From positions 6,448,001 through 6,512,000 of the forward strand of contig CM037472.1 of NCBI GenBank assembly GCA_021014325.1: DNA of 64,000 nt, given 5' to 3'. Of this stretch, positions 21,944 through 32,500 are shown piece after piece. Below the pieces are notes generated by a model that did not search any database, had not been told where the DNA came from, and saw only the letters and a program-made list of their open reading frames with translations. The translations under genes were made by a program, and so were the position numbers. How positions within the stretch are numbered: position 1 is the first letter of the stretch; every line of letters starts with the position of its first letter. The stretch is from Plazaster borealis. Taxonomy: Eukaryota > Echinodermata > Asteroidea > Forcipulatida > Labidiasteridae.

Positions 21944-24155
21944 TCTCCAGTCTGTATCCCAGCGGCAGTACTTCTACACAACACATGGATCTCAAACTTT
22001 CTGACTTTAGGTCATCGGTAAACTACAAGGGTTTTGGTGTGGAACTGTACGCCTTCAACCCTCTGGACTATCCAGATGAGATTGAACGACACCGACGACT
22101 TGATTTTTTTATAGAAAGCATCGTGCCTTCGAAGTTTAAATGGTGAGATTTAAATGGTCATGCAATTTAGTTTTTTTAAATTGTAAATTCTTATATAATA
22201 AATCAAAGTTGGGAAACTCACATTTAAATGAAACTACGGGTTGAGAATTTCAAAGATTGAAATTATACAATTAATGTTTGTATTTGTTATTCATAATAGC
22301 CCGGACCGGATGCTCTCTTAAAATAAGCCTGGTGCTGTAGTTGCCACTCCCTTGAAAAGCCGTGCTTTAGGGCTAGGTTTTTCTGAAGTTGCCACTGAAA
22401 TGATTTCAGACTTTGCAGCAACAGATGTTCAGTTGGGACAAAGCCTAACTATGGGCGGCCATTGGGGCAAACAAGGAAAAGTTTAAAATACAAAACAAAA
22501 CAAAAAGAAAAACGAAATTAATAACATTACACAAAACAAAACAAAAACATTAACGAAGTTAAAAAAGTAATAAAATTACAATTGTTTTAAATTTAAAATC
22601 CCAAGAATAAAAGTGTTAAGCATAGATGTAAATTCGAAATTCCAAGAACAAAAGTATTAATAAAAGTATACTCATAATTAAATTTAAAATCCAATAACAA
22701 AAGGGTAAAGCACAAAATGAAACAGAAATAATACAAATAAAATATTTTCCTGCCCCCCAAAATAAATATATAATTAAATAATAGTTAAAACATATAAAAT
22801 AACATAAATAAATAACATGGTTTATTTCTGAGTCGTTCGTTTATTTCGTTATTGTATTATGTATGGCGCGCACAGTAACACCGAGTTTGTTTTGTGTGTT
22901 TAGGGTTTGGTGTTTTTTTTACAAAGTTCTATGCGGCATTTAGTTACTGTTAAATGCTTTGTGTAATCTACTTTCTACTTTAAGTTACTTTTAGTCTGTT
23001 TTGTTTCTGTTTTTTCTTTTGTCATTCATTTAATTTATTTATTTTGTATTTGTTAATTTAATTCTATATTTTGGGGAGGAATATATTTTATTTGTATTAT
23101 TACTGTTTCATTTTTGTGCTTTACCCTTTTGTTATTGTATTGGTTTAATGTTGTGTACTTTTATTAGTACTTTTGTTGTTGGATTTTAAATTGAAATGTG
23201 TATGCTTAACACTTTTATACTTAAAATTTTAAATTATATTTTTTGAACTTTATTACTTTTTTAATGTGTGTGTGTGTGATTTTGTTTTGTTTAGTTTCAA
23301 CTATTTCTTGTTTAGTTTATTTATTGTTTGTTCAATTCCATTCATTTTTGTTTTGTTTTTAATTTCAAACGTTTTATTTTTTGCCCCACCGGCCGCCCAT
23401 ACCTAACAGGCAACATTACATTAGTGAGCTTGTTAAAATAAAGTAAAGTAACATAAAGGGGTGGGCGGGGCAAGGGTTGCAGGTATACTGCCACGGCTAT
23501 AGTACCCTATGAATTTTCTTCCAGGCCTGCATGTGTTGAAGAGGCAAGAGTTTTGTCGCCAAGCTATGTGGAAGACGAAGGACTTGGGGATACGGAAAAT
23601 CTGGAAGCTGATTGGGGAGGATTGAAACTTACACCCAATCGAGTAAACTTCCACACTATCAACAAATTGGCATTGGCTCACAAGTAAGATGAATTCATTA
23701 ATATAAGGCAATAATTATCTCCTCTGAAAACAAATCATGATTTGAATTTTGTTTGTAAAAAAACCTTTCAATGCCAAAAAGAGGTTAAGCAAAGTTTGCA
23801 TATTTGATGTGTTGACGATGGCGAAATCTTTCTCACATTAATTCCGTCAGTAGACTCTTTGTAATCTGTATAGGCAATCCAGTTTGACCTCATCAATGGC
23901 AATACTAAGTGAGGGTGCTGTTTCCAGCTTGATATTACCTGACCAATCAGGGGAAAAAACCCACAATTTGCTTACGGGTCACTGTCAGAATGTGTTATGG
24001 TCAATCTTTTGATGATGTTGTTGGGGCATTACTTCAGCTTGTGACATCGTGATCAGCCAAGGGACTTGTTCCTGTTTTGCCCCTTACCTTTTTTCTCTTC
24101 TGTTCATACATCAGTGGGATCCTGTCAGAACATTTTCAGTGATGCAGACAAAAAC
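21944..24155 (+). pseudogene. C11orf68-like: C11orf68/BLES03-family, copy 4, last exon deleted
   Basis: Exon 3 (21944-22142, ATG at 21985) is in the correct frame and phase and ends SIVPSKFK. Exon 4 (23525-23683) is also intact (LSPSYVEDEGLGD, LALAHK). The last exon is gone: intron sequence at about 24090-24105 joins directly to its final 50 bp (catcagtgggatcctgtcag, about 24108-24127), a deletion of roughly 450 bp relative to copy 3. That removes the conserved WLL, YTKNF and FKPS motifs. The promoter also lacks a TATA box, and two transposons sit in its introns. It is the most decayed of the five copies. Confidence 0.85.
22450..23401. mobile_element. 952-bp foldback transposon with 6-bp target duplication
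   Basis: CCTAAC at 22444-22449 and 23402-23407 flanks ends TATGGGCGGCCA and GGCCGCCCATA. Copies 2 (9230) and 3 (15883) show the uninterrupted site. Most of the element is a long imperfect inverted repeat: for example aaaagggtaaagcacaaaat (left) is mirrored by attttgtgctttaccctttt-like sequence (right). It is AT-rich with no coding capacity. A 6-bp duplication with TA-starting ends would fit an IS3EU-like element; that assignment is tentative. Confidence 0.85.
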
Positions 24156-24176
24156 GGAGTACATTTTAAAATATAG

Positions 24177-24440
24177 AAATATAAAACAAGGACTGCAGGA
24201 CTTGCACTCACACGGTTGTGGGCTCCAATCCGGTCAAGCTAACCGCTTATTTCACAAATACTATAAAATAAGTATTGTCTTCTTATTATTGAATTACAAT
24301 TTATTTAACTTTGCAATTTAAAATCATAGACCAGTGTTTGTATAAGAGAGATTGGCTGATGCCAGCTTTGCGTTTATATCCCCTTGTGGGAGCTTTACCG
24401 AGTTCACTTGTTGGGAATAGTGTCTAAACAAACAAACCAG
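24177..24440 (+). mobile_element. tRNA-derived SINE, ancestral copy in block 4, head truncated
   Basis: It begins inside the head (gactgcaggacttgcactca), then B box gtgggctccaatccggtc, body, and an aaacaaacaaacc tail at about 24425-24437. The A box has been lost. Confidence 0.7.
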
Positions 24441-25500
24441 AAACAAAACATAAGTGAAACAAAACATTACTGGCAAGCTGATATGGCTAACAAAATCCCT
24501 TAAGTGTACGTCAACACAAAGGCATGGACTTTTCACATGAGTTTGTTGGTTAATACTTTCTCTTTCCGAAAACTCTCATAGCATTAACCCGTGAAAATTT
24601 GTTATCGTTCGATCTCAGGAATTACAGTCTTAAAAGACACAAGCAATGCATCAAATGAAAGCCTTTGCTCTAACTTAGATCAAGCAGCAGTGTTTTTGCT
24701 TCTTTCTTGACGATATTACCCAAAGTAATGAAGAACAGTGTAAACTCGTACTAAGTCCTGAGGCCGTTTGCGCCCGATGCTGTCGTAATTTTTGTACTGT
24801 TGGCATGAGACTGCATCAATGGCATACTTTGAACGAGTCTATTCAAAATATACAGTCACTATATAAGGTATTAAATCTCACTAAATGTGTTGATGGTCCA
24901 ATGGCACCGCGGTTTACCGTGTTACTTACCAAGCCAGTGATCGCAAGTTCGGGCCGCTCGAGAATCTCGACGATTTCAATATATTAATGCATACATTTTA
25001 CACTTTTTTTTAACAATAAGCAATTTGTACCTACATTAAAACGAACAGTAGGCCTACCACATATTCTTTTTCAAATTTTTGGCTCCTCAGAATTTTATTT
25101 TCCCGGAAAATAAAACGATCATTATTTTGTCCTCGCTCAGCATAGCGCCGCTACACGCGGCGCTATACGATCTTTGGTTAGTACGTTACGAAGCACTAGG
25201 TTATACCATGGAGGTATGGAACCTCCATGGTTATACTATATATGCAGACAGACGACAACAACTTGTTCGAGTAGCGCTATTTTTGCAGTTTTTCGCTTTA
25301 TGTGTGTTGTCAATCACCACAAAGTGCCAGCATTCTCTTTCTGAAACTTATCACTGAAGACAAACCTATGTGGAACATAAACACTTTACTTATTTATTTG
25401 GCTTCGATGTAGGCATCATAATACTCCGTATGAGTAAAAGTGGACCGTGCATGGATGAATACACCTGCCCGAGATTTGGAAGTTTACACGGCATACACAT
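24441..25500. other. Intergenic, small hairpin at 25205-25231
   Basis: No gene. A perfect hairpin (accatggaggt / acctccatggt, 5-nt loop) lies at 25205-25231. A related hairpin is at 8599-8618. Confidence 0.5.
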
Positions 25501-25504
25501 TTTA

Positions 25505-25895
25505 TGGTAATGGTTACGAATGAGCGAAATCGCTACTAAAGCGAAATGGTTACAATACAAATGAGCAAAATGATTCAGAATAAGCATAAATTAATTCCGA
25601 ATAAGCGATGTAATTCAGAGTAAGCGAACTGATTCCAAATCAGCGAAGTGATTCTGAGTAAGCGAATTGATTCATTCACATTTTATGAATGAAAAATCGA
25701 AAGTGTCGTACTATCATTTATGTGTCTTGTGGTGAATCATTGAATGATGTAATGTTAAGTGTAATTAACTTTACAAATCTACATCAACAAGCATAATGGT
25801 TATGAATGAGGGAAACCGTAACGAATAAGCGAAATGGTTACGAATCAGCCAAATTATTCAGAATAAGCGAAATGATTCTGAAGAAGCGTATTGAA
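25505..25895. repeat. Degenerate 19-bp tandem repeat (GATTCNGAATAAGCGAANT)
   Basis: Units such as gattctgagtaagcgaatt, gattccaaatcagcgaagt and aattcagagtaagcgaact follow one another at 19-bp spacing in 25555-25670. A second cluster (gaataagcgaaatggttac...) lies at 25798-25890. Confidence 0.65.
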
Positions 25896-26370
25896 ATTAC
25901 ATGGCTCTGCTTACCATAAGGAAAGAATCGGCGCTTACGGAAGCAGGGAATTCTGCGCTTAAGTTAAGCATATTTTACAGCTTAGCAGGGAAAGTTTGCT
26001 TGAGCGTGTGCATATTATCCTCAACGCTAATTTACATTCTTATAGCTTTAAAGCTAGCGCAGATATTTGGCGCTTGCACAGTAAGCGGAGAAAGGTGATC
26101 GTGTTTGCGCAAAATTTTGCGGATAAGCAGAACCATAAACTGGGCCCTACGTTGGGTTTAGTTTGCTTTACTTACTTGTGTTCCTGCGAATGCAAACGCG
26201 ATACGAATTATAAAGACATAAATTCGCAACGAATAATTTGCTTCAGTTGACTTGTGCTCAACTCCCTGCGACCTTTCGCTGCAAAAACAGCCCTGTGACG
26301 TAACAATTGTTTCGCATTCGCAGGAGCTATGAACCAGGCTTTACTTGGCCCGTGCAATTCCATGATATAG
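25896..26370. repeat. Interspersed repeat, first copy of a pair
   Basis: The stretch catggctctgct...gaattctgcgctta...tttggcgcttgcacagtaag recurs at 26711-26910 with the same order. No coding potential is recognised. Confidence 0.55.
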
Positions 26371-26656
26371 TAGGCCTGGGCGACTAGTGCGACTAGTGCG
26401 ACTAGTGTCATAGTTTGGTGAACCAGTTGTGTCGCTTACGACTTTCACCACAACATAATTTACTTCAAACACAATCAGACATCAGTGAAACAATCCTTTC
26501 CTTCGAGCTTGAATTTTACTATATTGCGCTTGCGTTACACATTGCCACAATTAATGCATTTTGAGAATTAAAATGTAGTCGCGACAAGTGTCGTAGTTGC
26601 GACTATTTGAGGTGCGACTAGACGAGTAGTAAATGTCACTAGTCGCCCAGGCCTAA
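26371..26656. mobile_element. MITE with TAGGCCTGGGCGACTAGT ends (hAT-like)
   Basis: Left end taggcctgggcgactagtg runs into three gcgactagt units. The right end cactagtcgcccaggccta is its inverse. The ends resemble hAT-type termini (CAGGCCTGGGC). No clear 8-bp target duplication was found. Confidence 0.65.
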
Positions 26657-27913
26657 TATGAAGGGAATTTTGCTTCACATGAAAAATCTTGTGAAAATGG
26701 GCCCAATTTCATGGCTCTGCTCTGGAAGCAAAGATTCGGCGCTTAACAGAAGCAGTGAATTCTGCGCTTACGTCAAGCATATTTCACAACTTATTAGGAG
26801 GGATTTTTCTTACTTGTGTGCTTCAAAGCTAGTGCATTACATTTGGCGCTTGCACAGTAAGCGGAGAATGGTGATCATAAGCGCTGAATTTGGCAGTAAG
26901 CAGAACTTCGATCGCAGCAGTCAATAAATAGAATCTTGATTTTCATTGGTAACCACCAGTGTATGCTAGATGGTTCATTGCTAACGCTGGATACCAGGGA
27001 AATCTTGCTGTTGCATTGTATATTGATCGCGCAAATGTTTTAGCAACGGTGGGGGGTTTTTCTACTGAAAATGCACATCAAGCACTTGTAAAACTCAATG
27101 GGTCAGTATCTTTTCTGAAGATTTCACATGAATTGATGAATGCCTACTTAGTATGGAATCTGCCCCGTTTTTAAAACCATGCAAGCCTCCTGATCCCACC
27201 ATTGTCCGGAGTTTGGAATTAACAACCCGCTCGCTGAATCGTGAGTCCAGTTTCGGATTATACATGTAGTATTGCTATAGCGATAGCGTCCAGTTAGCAC
27301 CTCTACTGATTGCCTTACAAGCCATAAATAACGATTTTCAGGTTGTTAAAGGTATTTCCTTTTTTATTTTTTAAAGGGTTGAAAACAATGTTTTGCTCGT
27401 AACCGTGTTCTCGCTACTACCGTGCTCGTATAATCCATATTTAAATGCATTGAAACACGCACGGGGCAGTTCGGGACCGACAAAAAACCTCGTATTAACA
27501 GAAACCTCGTAATGAGCTCGTAATAACTAGAGTGGACTGTAATCTCTGTGTTAGAGTTTGACGACATATTTTAGCTCCTCACAAGTACCACATTCATGAC
27601 ATTTCATCCTCCCACATGACCCGAACTTCTACCGGTCCATCTGTTCCAAACTGGAAATTCAAATATAATATAAATTTCATCATAAAAAGCGCCCTAAAGC
27701 GACAGGTTCCATTTTCGTTAACTTGACCCACAATCGATCGCCACCATCGGGACTGTGACAACTTATTAATTAACAAACTACATTACGTCACCAAGACATT
27801 ATTCAATTCTTAATAGTTCGCCTTCTTAAAGCCGAAACCCCAGTATTTGTTCGTAACAAATTCAGTTCTAGTTTTCAGTGTTATCATGCCCGATTCGTGT
27901 ACATGTATTGTAA
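26657..27913. other. Second repeat copy and intergenic DNA
   Basis: 26711-26910 repeats 25900-26120. The rest shows no gene. An open frame at 26959-27174 has no family resemblance. Confidence 0.4.
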
Positions 27914-28065
27914 TGTTACAATCATCGCGCAGGCAGTGCGTTGTAGTACAGACATGCAACGACGCGGCGTATGTAAAACAACAATACACTGTTACAATCA
28001 TCGCGCAGGCAGTGCGTTGTAGTACAGACATGCAACGACGCGGCGTATGTAAAACAACAATACAC
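27914..28065. repeat. Exact 76-bp tandem duplication
   Basis: 27914-27989 and 27990-28065 are identical base for base (begin tgttacaatcatcgcgcagg, end aaaacaacaatacac). The identity implies a very recent event or an assembly artefact. Confidence 0.85.
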
Positions 28066-28329
28066 GAATGGCACTATCTCTGCATTGCTTGCACTGCAAC
28101 TGACACGACTGTGTACAACTAAACAGAAAACAAACGTTATTTAGTTAAAAACTAACCTTCAAAAGCATCTATAAACCACTGGGCAACCCCACGTTTTTGA
28201 GAGAGACGCCAAGGGCACAGCTTGCCACCACTGGCCATTGTGGAAAAAATCGTTTCGATGCATGGACATACGACATATCGCAGGAACTGTGAATCAAATT
28301 ATATTCACCATTGTTTGGTCAAGCAATGA

Positions 28330-28631
28330 TTGCCCAACTGCTACATGAAACCTTTCTACCCAACAATTGGTTTAAAAAAAATCATCGCCCAATAAATGGG
28401 TAATATTGGTAATTTATCAAAATACCCAGAAAAAGGGTAAACAAAAAATAACCCAACTGTTGGCTACTAAAATATACCCAACTGTTGGTGAGGAAATATT
28501 ACCCAATTAATTGGCAATCAGAGTGCCCAACTGAGATGGGGAGAAAAGCACCTAAAAGATGGGCATGTTGATAGTTTAAGCAACGTTGGGTAAAAAATTT
28601 GGTAAATTTTTGCCCATTATTTTTACAGTGT
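28330..28631. mobile_element. Fragment of CACTG-ended transposon (one terminus)
   Basis: Subterminal words cccaac, gggtaa and gggcaa recur, ending gcccattatttttacagtg. This is the right-end sequence of the element at 29281-32159. No matching left end is found, so this is a truncated copy. Confidence 0.65.
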
Positions 28632-29280
28632 ATGAGTATTGTTTTGTCTTTAAAACGTCTTTTTGTAAGAAAAATATTGAAATTGTTAGGGCTATAGTTG
28701 AATCGGATATAAACTTGTGTAGGTAGTCAGCCTCGTGTTGACCCTTTACATAAGTGACTGTGCTGTGCTATTGCTAGTGCTGTTTAGTATTTGCAATGTG
28801 TGCTATTGAATGGAGGATTAAAATCAGTTCAAGTGCAGGGGATCACTTTATTGTTTTAGATGTCATCGTATGGATTTTGCTTTTAGTTGTACTTATGCTT
28901 TCGGTTAGAGTCACTGAAGAGGAGTCGGTACGTAGACTTGTGTTAAACAAACAAATTATGACAAGCTGACACACATGGAGATATTTTTGATTGATGGTTT
29001 ATAATTAAAGACAAATATTACAAGATTGCTGAAAGTAAACTTCATAATCACAATCGGTACCCAATGATCCTGATAAATTAATATTTCTTTAGGCCTATTC
29101 TGTTAAAGTCGAGAAAACGGCACTTGAGTGAAGACCTCCTCGCCTTAGATACCGCCGTGCTTCATTCGATTACCGCAATCTGATATACATGCACAAAATC
29201 CCCTTATGACATTCTTAGATAGCGTGGTTTTATGACCTTTCGATTCCTTACTTGCACATTGGCCGCTCTAGGCCTCCATA
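28632..29280. repeat. Intergenic; second copy of block X from 28897
   Basis: From 28897 (gctttcggttagagtcactg) to 29280 the sequence follows 18898-19455, ending aggcctccata. The block resumes at 32160 after the transposon. Confidence 0.7.
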
Positions 29281-29703
29281 CACTGTAAAAAATGCTGGGT
29301 AAAAAAATATTGGGCAAATTAATTTGTGCATATGTTGTTGTTTTTTTTGTTTAACTAATGGGCAAATTAAAAAAAAAACCTACTGGGCAAATGAATTTGT
29401 ACATTTGTTGGTCCTTTTTTATTTAATTAATGGGCACTTTTTGATGTTGGGTAAATTTGAAAAATAACCGTGTTGTTGTGACCTGTCTTTTGGTAATCAA
29501 TGCCCAACTATTAATGGAATTCTTTCAAGTACCATTTCGTTGGGTAGAAAAATCAAGCAAGACCCAATATGTTGTGGATCGATGTTTTGCACAAAATGGG
29601 CCAATGGATGAGAAATAGCACTACAACGTGCATGCGCGCTTCCGACCGTGTACAACATGTACATGTACTTCGTATCTTTCGGACGCACACACATGCAAGT
29701 AAC

Positions 29704-30856
29704 ATGGCGTCCATCGAGTCATTGCTGGATGACTGGGACCTTCCAGACCTTAAGGACATATTCACAGGTAAGAATTTGTTGCACGCAACTAACAGATATA
29801 AGGGAGCAGATATAAGTGTACAATATTTGTAACTTATCATGCAGAAGTTCGAGTGACAAATGCTGCGAACAATAACATTAGGTCACCTCCATGGTCATAC
29901 GACGGCAATACACTTTTGTATTGTATAAAGCGTATACGGTGCATACCAACTTGACGGATCGTGCTCCATGTCCACGTTGTATTTAGTCTGTCATTCAATA
30001 AATGAGCTCTCAGTAAAATTCATTATTTACACAACCTCTCATAGTCTTACCATATGTGAGTTATTATTTATTTCCTCATTTTATAGATGAGAAGGCATGC
30101 TTGGCCATGAACATTGTCCCCCTAATTTTGGAAGGCAACATCAGAAAATCGACTGCTGGAAGACGCACCCACATTGACAAACAAAAGGTTGGTATCAGTG
30201 TTAAAGTAACTATCAAAACGCCTCACACCAATGTCCAAGTTGTTCCCATGGAACCAGCCCAAATCCAAAGTAGTATGCAACCCTGGAATAATTCACAATA
30301 ACAACATCTACCCTGGCAGGTAACCAACTTGAACTTAGTGATGAAGATCACTTGTTCTTGCTGAGGAACACAAGTTTCAGGGATAACGAATCTAAGATTC
30401 AAACCCAACATTCTCATGATTCAGTACCCAGAAGTAATTGAGTCAGGGAGACAAAATGCTAGGCCACAGCACACTATAGTAATATTTAAAAGTGTCATAC
30501 AATACCGAACTCTTTCCCAGGTGATTTTATTATTTAACTTACAAGGGTATAAATTCAATTTAAACATTGTTTTCATGCAGGAGATCATCCACATGCCCAG
30601 TTACTTGAAGGAAATTGATGAGGTGAAACGCCCACAGCCATACGTCCTCGTACTTGGCAGTGCTTTAGAAGTTGCAAGTTCATTTGTTATCATAGAGAAG
30701 AATACTTTACCACAAGCTTCACTGCTGGAATCCATTGACGTCTGCTACAAGGCACACTATGTACTTTCGATTGTAAGTACGAACAAGTACGGACCTTTCT
30801 GGAAAAGTGTGTCTATGAACAGCAAGGTTTTCAAAGTAGGGACAGTCAAACACTAA
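29704..30856 (+). CDS. SAMD3-like gene carried inside the transposon
   Basis: Exon 1 (29704-29767) reads MASIESLLDDWDLPDLKDIF up to donor CAG|GTAAGA. Exon 2 (30087-30187) continues in frame with DEKACLAMNIVPLILEGNI and TAGRRTHIDKQ. Together they resemble a short sterile alpha motif, with the W.L..L...F start and a GRR...K end. An exon from 30581 to the stop at 30856 reads PQPYVLVLGSALE, SSFVIIEKNTL and SIDVCYKAHYVLSI. That matches the C-terminal domain I recall from SAMD3-like proteins that are multicopy in fish and invertebrates. The middle of such proteins is missing, and the link between exons 2 and 3 is not resolved (30188-30580 has no clear exon). It may be a reduced or decaying cargo gene. 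SAM domains mediate oligomerisation; the function here is unknown. Confidence 0.55.
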
Positions 30857-32159
30857 GAGCTCTTAGAGCATTCCTCTCATTAAAAAAAGTTCTGTAAAAT
30901 AAGCTAAGGTCATTACCACATGAGGCAGTTTACAGACAGCAGAAAAAGACCTTAAACTTTAAGAAATTGTTCAAAAATCAATGCTTGAATTTCAGAAAAT
31001 GTTTGCCAACAAAATCTGGGTGGATGGGAGGGAGGTAGGGGGGGGCACTGCCTTGTCCCACCCCTCTTCCTCTTGAGCTATAAACCACTGTCTTTTGTAC
31101 TAACCAAGCATTTGGCAGGCACTGCATCCACGTTGCTGTTAATTACCTCATGTGTGCCAAGGTCCTCTAAGATGCCAATTATTTTACCAAAAATAAGGCA
31201 GTTTTACTTTGTTGTTTGCTTTAGTTTTCCCCTACTTTACTAGAAGATGTAATGTAGCGTTTGATATTTTCTTATGAAACACATGTATGTAATTATTATT
31301 ATTATTTTTTTATTTTTGTTTAAACCACAAAAAAAAAATAATTTCAGTAGACCCCTTGCATTGAATTCTGAAGCTCAAACAGCACTCTGGCTGCATAGAA
31401 ATGTACACATTTCTCAATGTACTCATCATATGCAATCGGTTTATTGAAAAAAGAGCCTTTACCATAATCGACCCACTGGAGCAAAAGTTTGTTTATGTGT
31501 TAGAGTTGTTTTAGATGCAGACATTGCATTATTTTTATTGTATGCAAGGAAAACGGTGCTTTGTTTCACACACTTTTACTTCGATGTTCAGTATTATAAT
31601 GTTTGGGAGTTTGAATAAATGCCTTTTTTAAGGCGAATGCAAAACTACAAAGTGTCATTGCTTATTCTTTCATCCCCAACTGCTGGGAAACCATGGGGTA
31701 TTGTACCCAACCATTGAGAAAAATGCTCCCAATAACTGGATGAATTAGTGACCAACTGTTGAGTAGAATTAGATGTCAATAGGCGCTGCCCTATATATGG
31801 GCAAATATTTCAACAAGAATTAGTTAATTTCATAACCACAAAGTTGGGCAAAAATATGTTCCCAGTTACTGGGTGAATCAGTGACCAACTGTTGAGCAGG
31901 TGCATGTTCCAACAATTAGTTAATAGTGTCTGTCCAATATGTGGGCAAATATTTTCAACAACTGTTGGTAATTGTCATAACCCAAAAGTTGGTAAAAAAA
32001 GTATATCCAACTAATGCATAAACCATTGTGCTAAATTATTGGGCAAGGGCATTACCCAATGACCGTTGGGTAATAATTGCCCAAATGTTGTACAGGTTGA
32101 CTATTGATCCAACGTTGGGTAAAAAGTTGGGCATTTATTTGCCCATTTTTTTTACAGTG
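30857..32159. other. Right part of the transposon: 3' region and subterminal repeats
   Basis: 30857-31640 is non-coding AT-rich sequence. 31670-32159 holds many cccaac/gggtaa/gggcaa words and the terminal inverted repeat. Confidence 0.6.
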
Positions 32160-32500
32160 TAGTTAGGAACTCTTTCCGGTGTGTGAAATTCCTCGATCTG
32201 GTTGCGCAGACTCTCGCACAAAAAAAGTTAAGAAAATCGTTAAATAACAAGGTAGTGTTTCGATAAATGAAATGAAGATGAAAACAATTAATAAATTAAG
32301 TCAAAATTAAGTCAATTTTAAAATCCCCCGTCGCTCGTTGTTATTCGACCCTAGCACCAATTGCACATTTCATTCAAAGAAAATCTAAGGATAGTGAAAT
32401 CCAGTTGTCTAATTAGGGTAATTGAACTTGTTAATTCGAAACACTGATATGGATAGAAAAAAAGGGTAGCCCGAACATCTGACGTCACACTTCGAGGCTT
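32160..32500. repeat. Block X resumed after the transposon
   Basis: tagttaggaactctttccgg to cttcgaggctt matches 19457-19772. The equivalent of gcttgtgaataagg at 19771 is the point where the minisatellite begins. Confidence 0.75.

Larger units (their letters stand above)
29281..32159 (+). mobile_element. CACTG-ended (CMC-type) DNA transposon carrying a SAMD3-like gene
   Basis: The ends CACTGTAAAAAATG and CATTTTTTTTACAGTG-type are inverted repeats. Target TA is duplicated (29279-29280 and 32160-32161). The empty site survives in block X and elsewhere (cctccgtaattaggg at 13109, 19449). Both subterminal regions are packed with TTGGGTAA/TGGGCAA words in both orientations, a pattern of transposase-binding subterminal repeats. 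CACTG termini place it with the CACTA-Mirage-Chapaev group. No transposase is visible. The interior holds a host-like gene (29704-30856). Confidence 0.8.
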
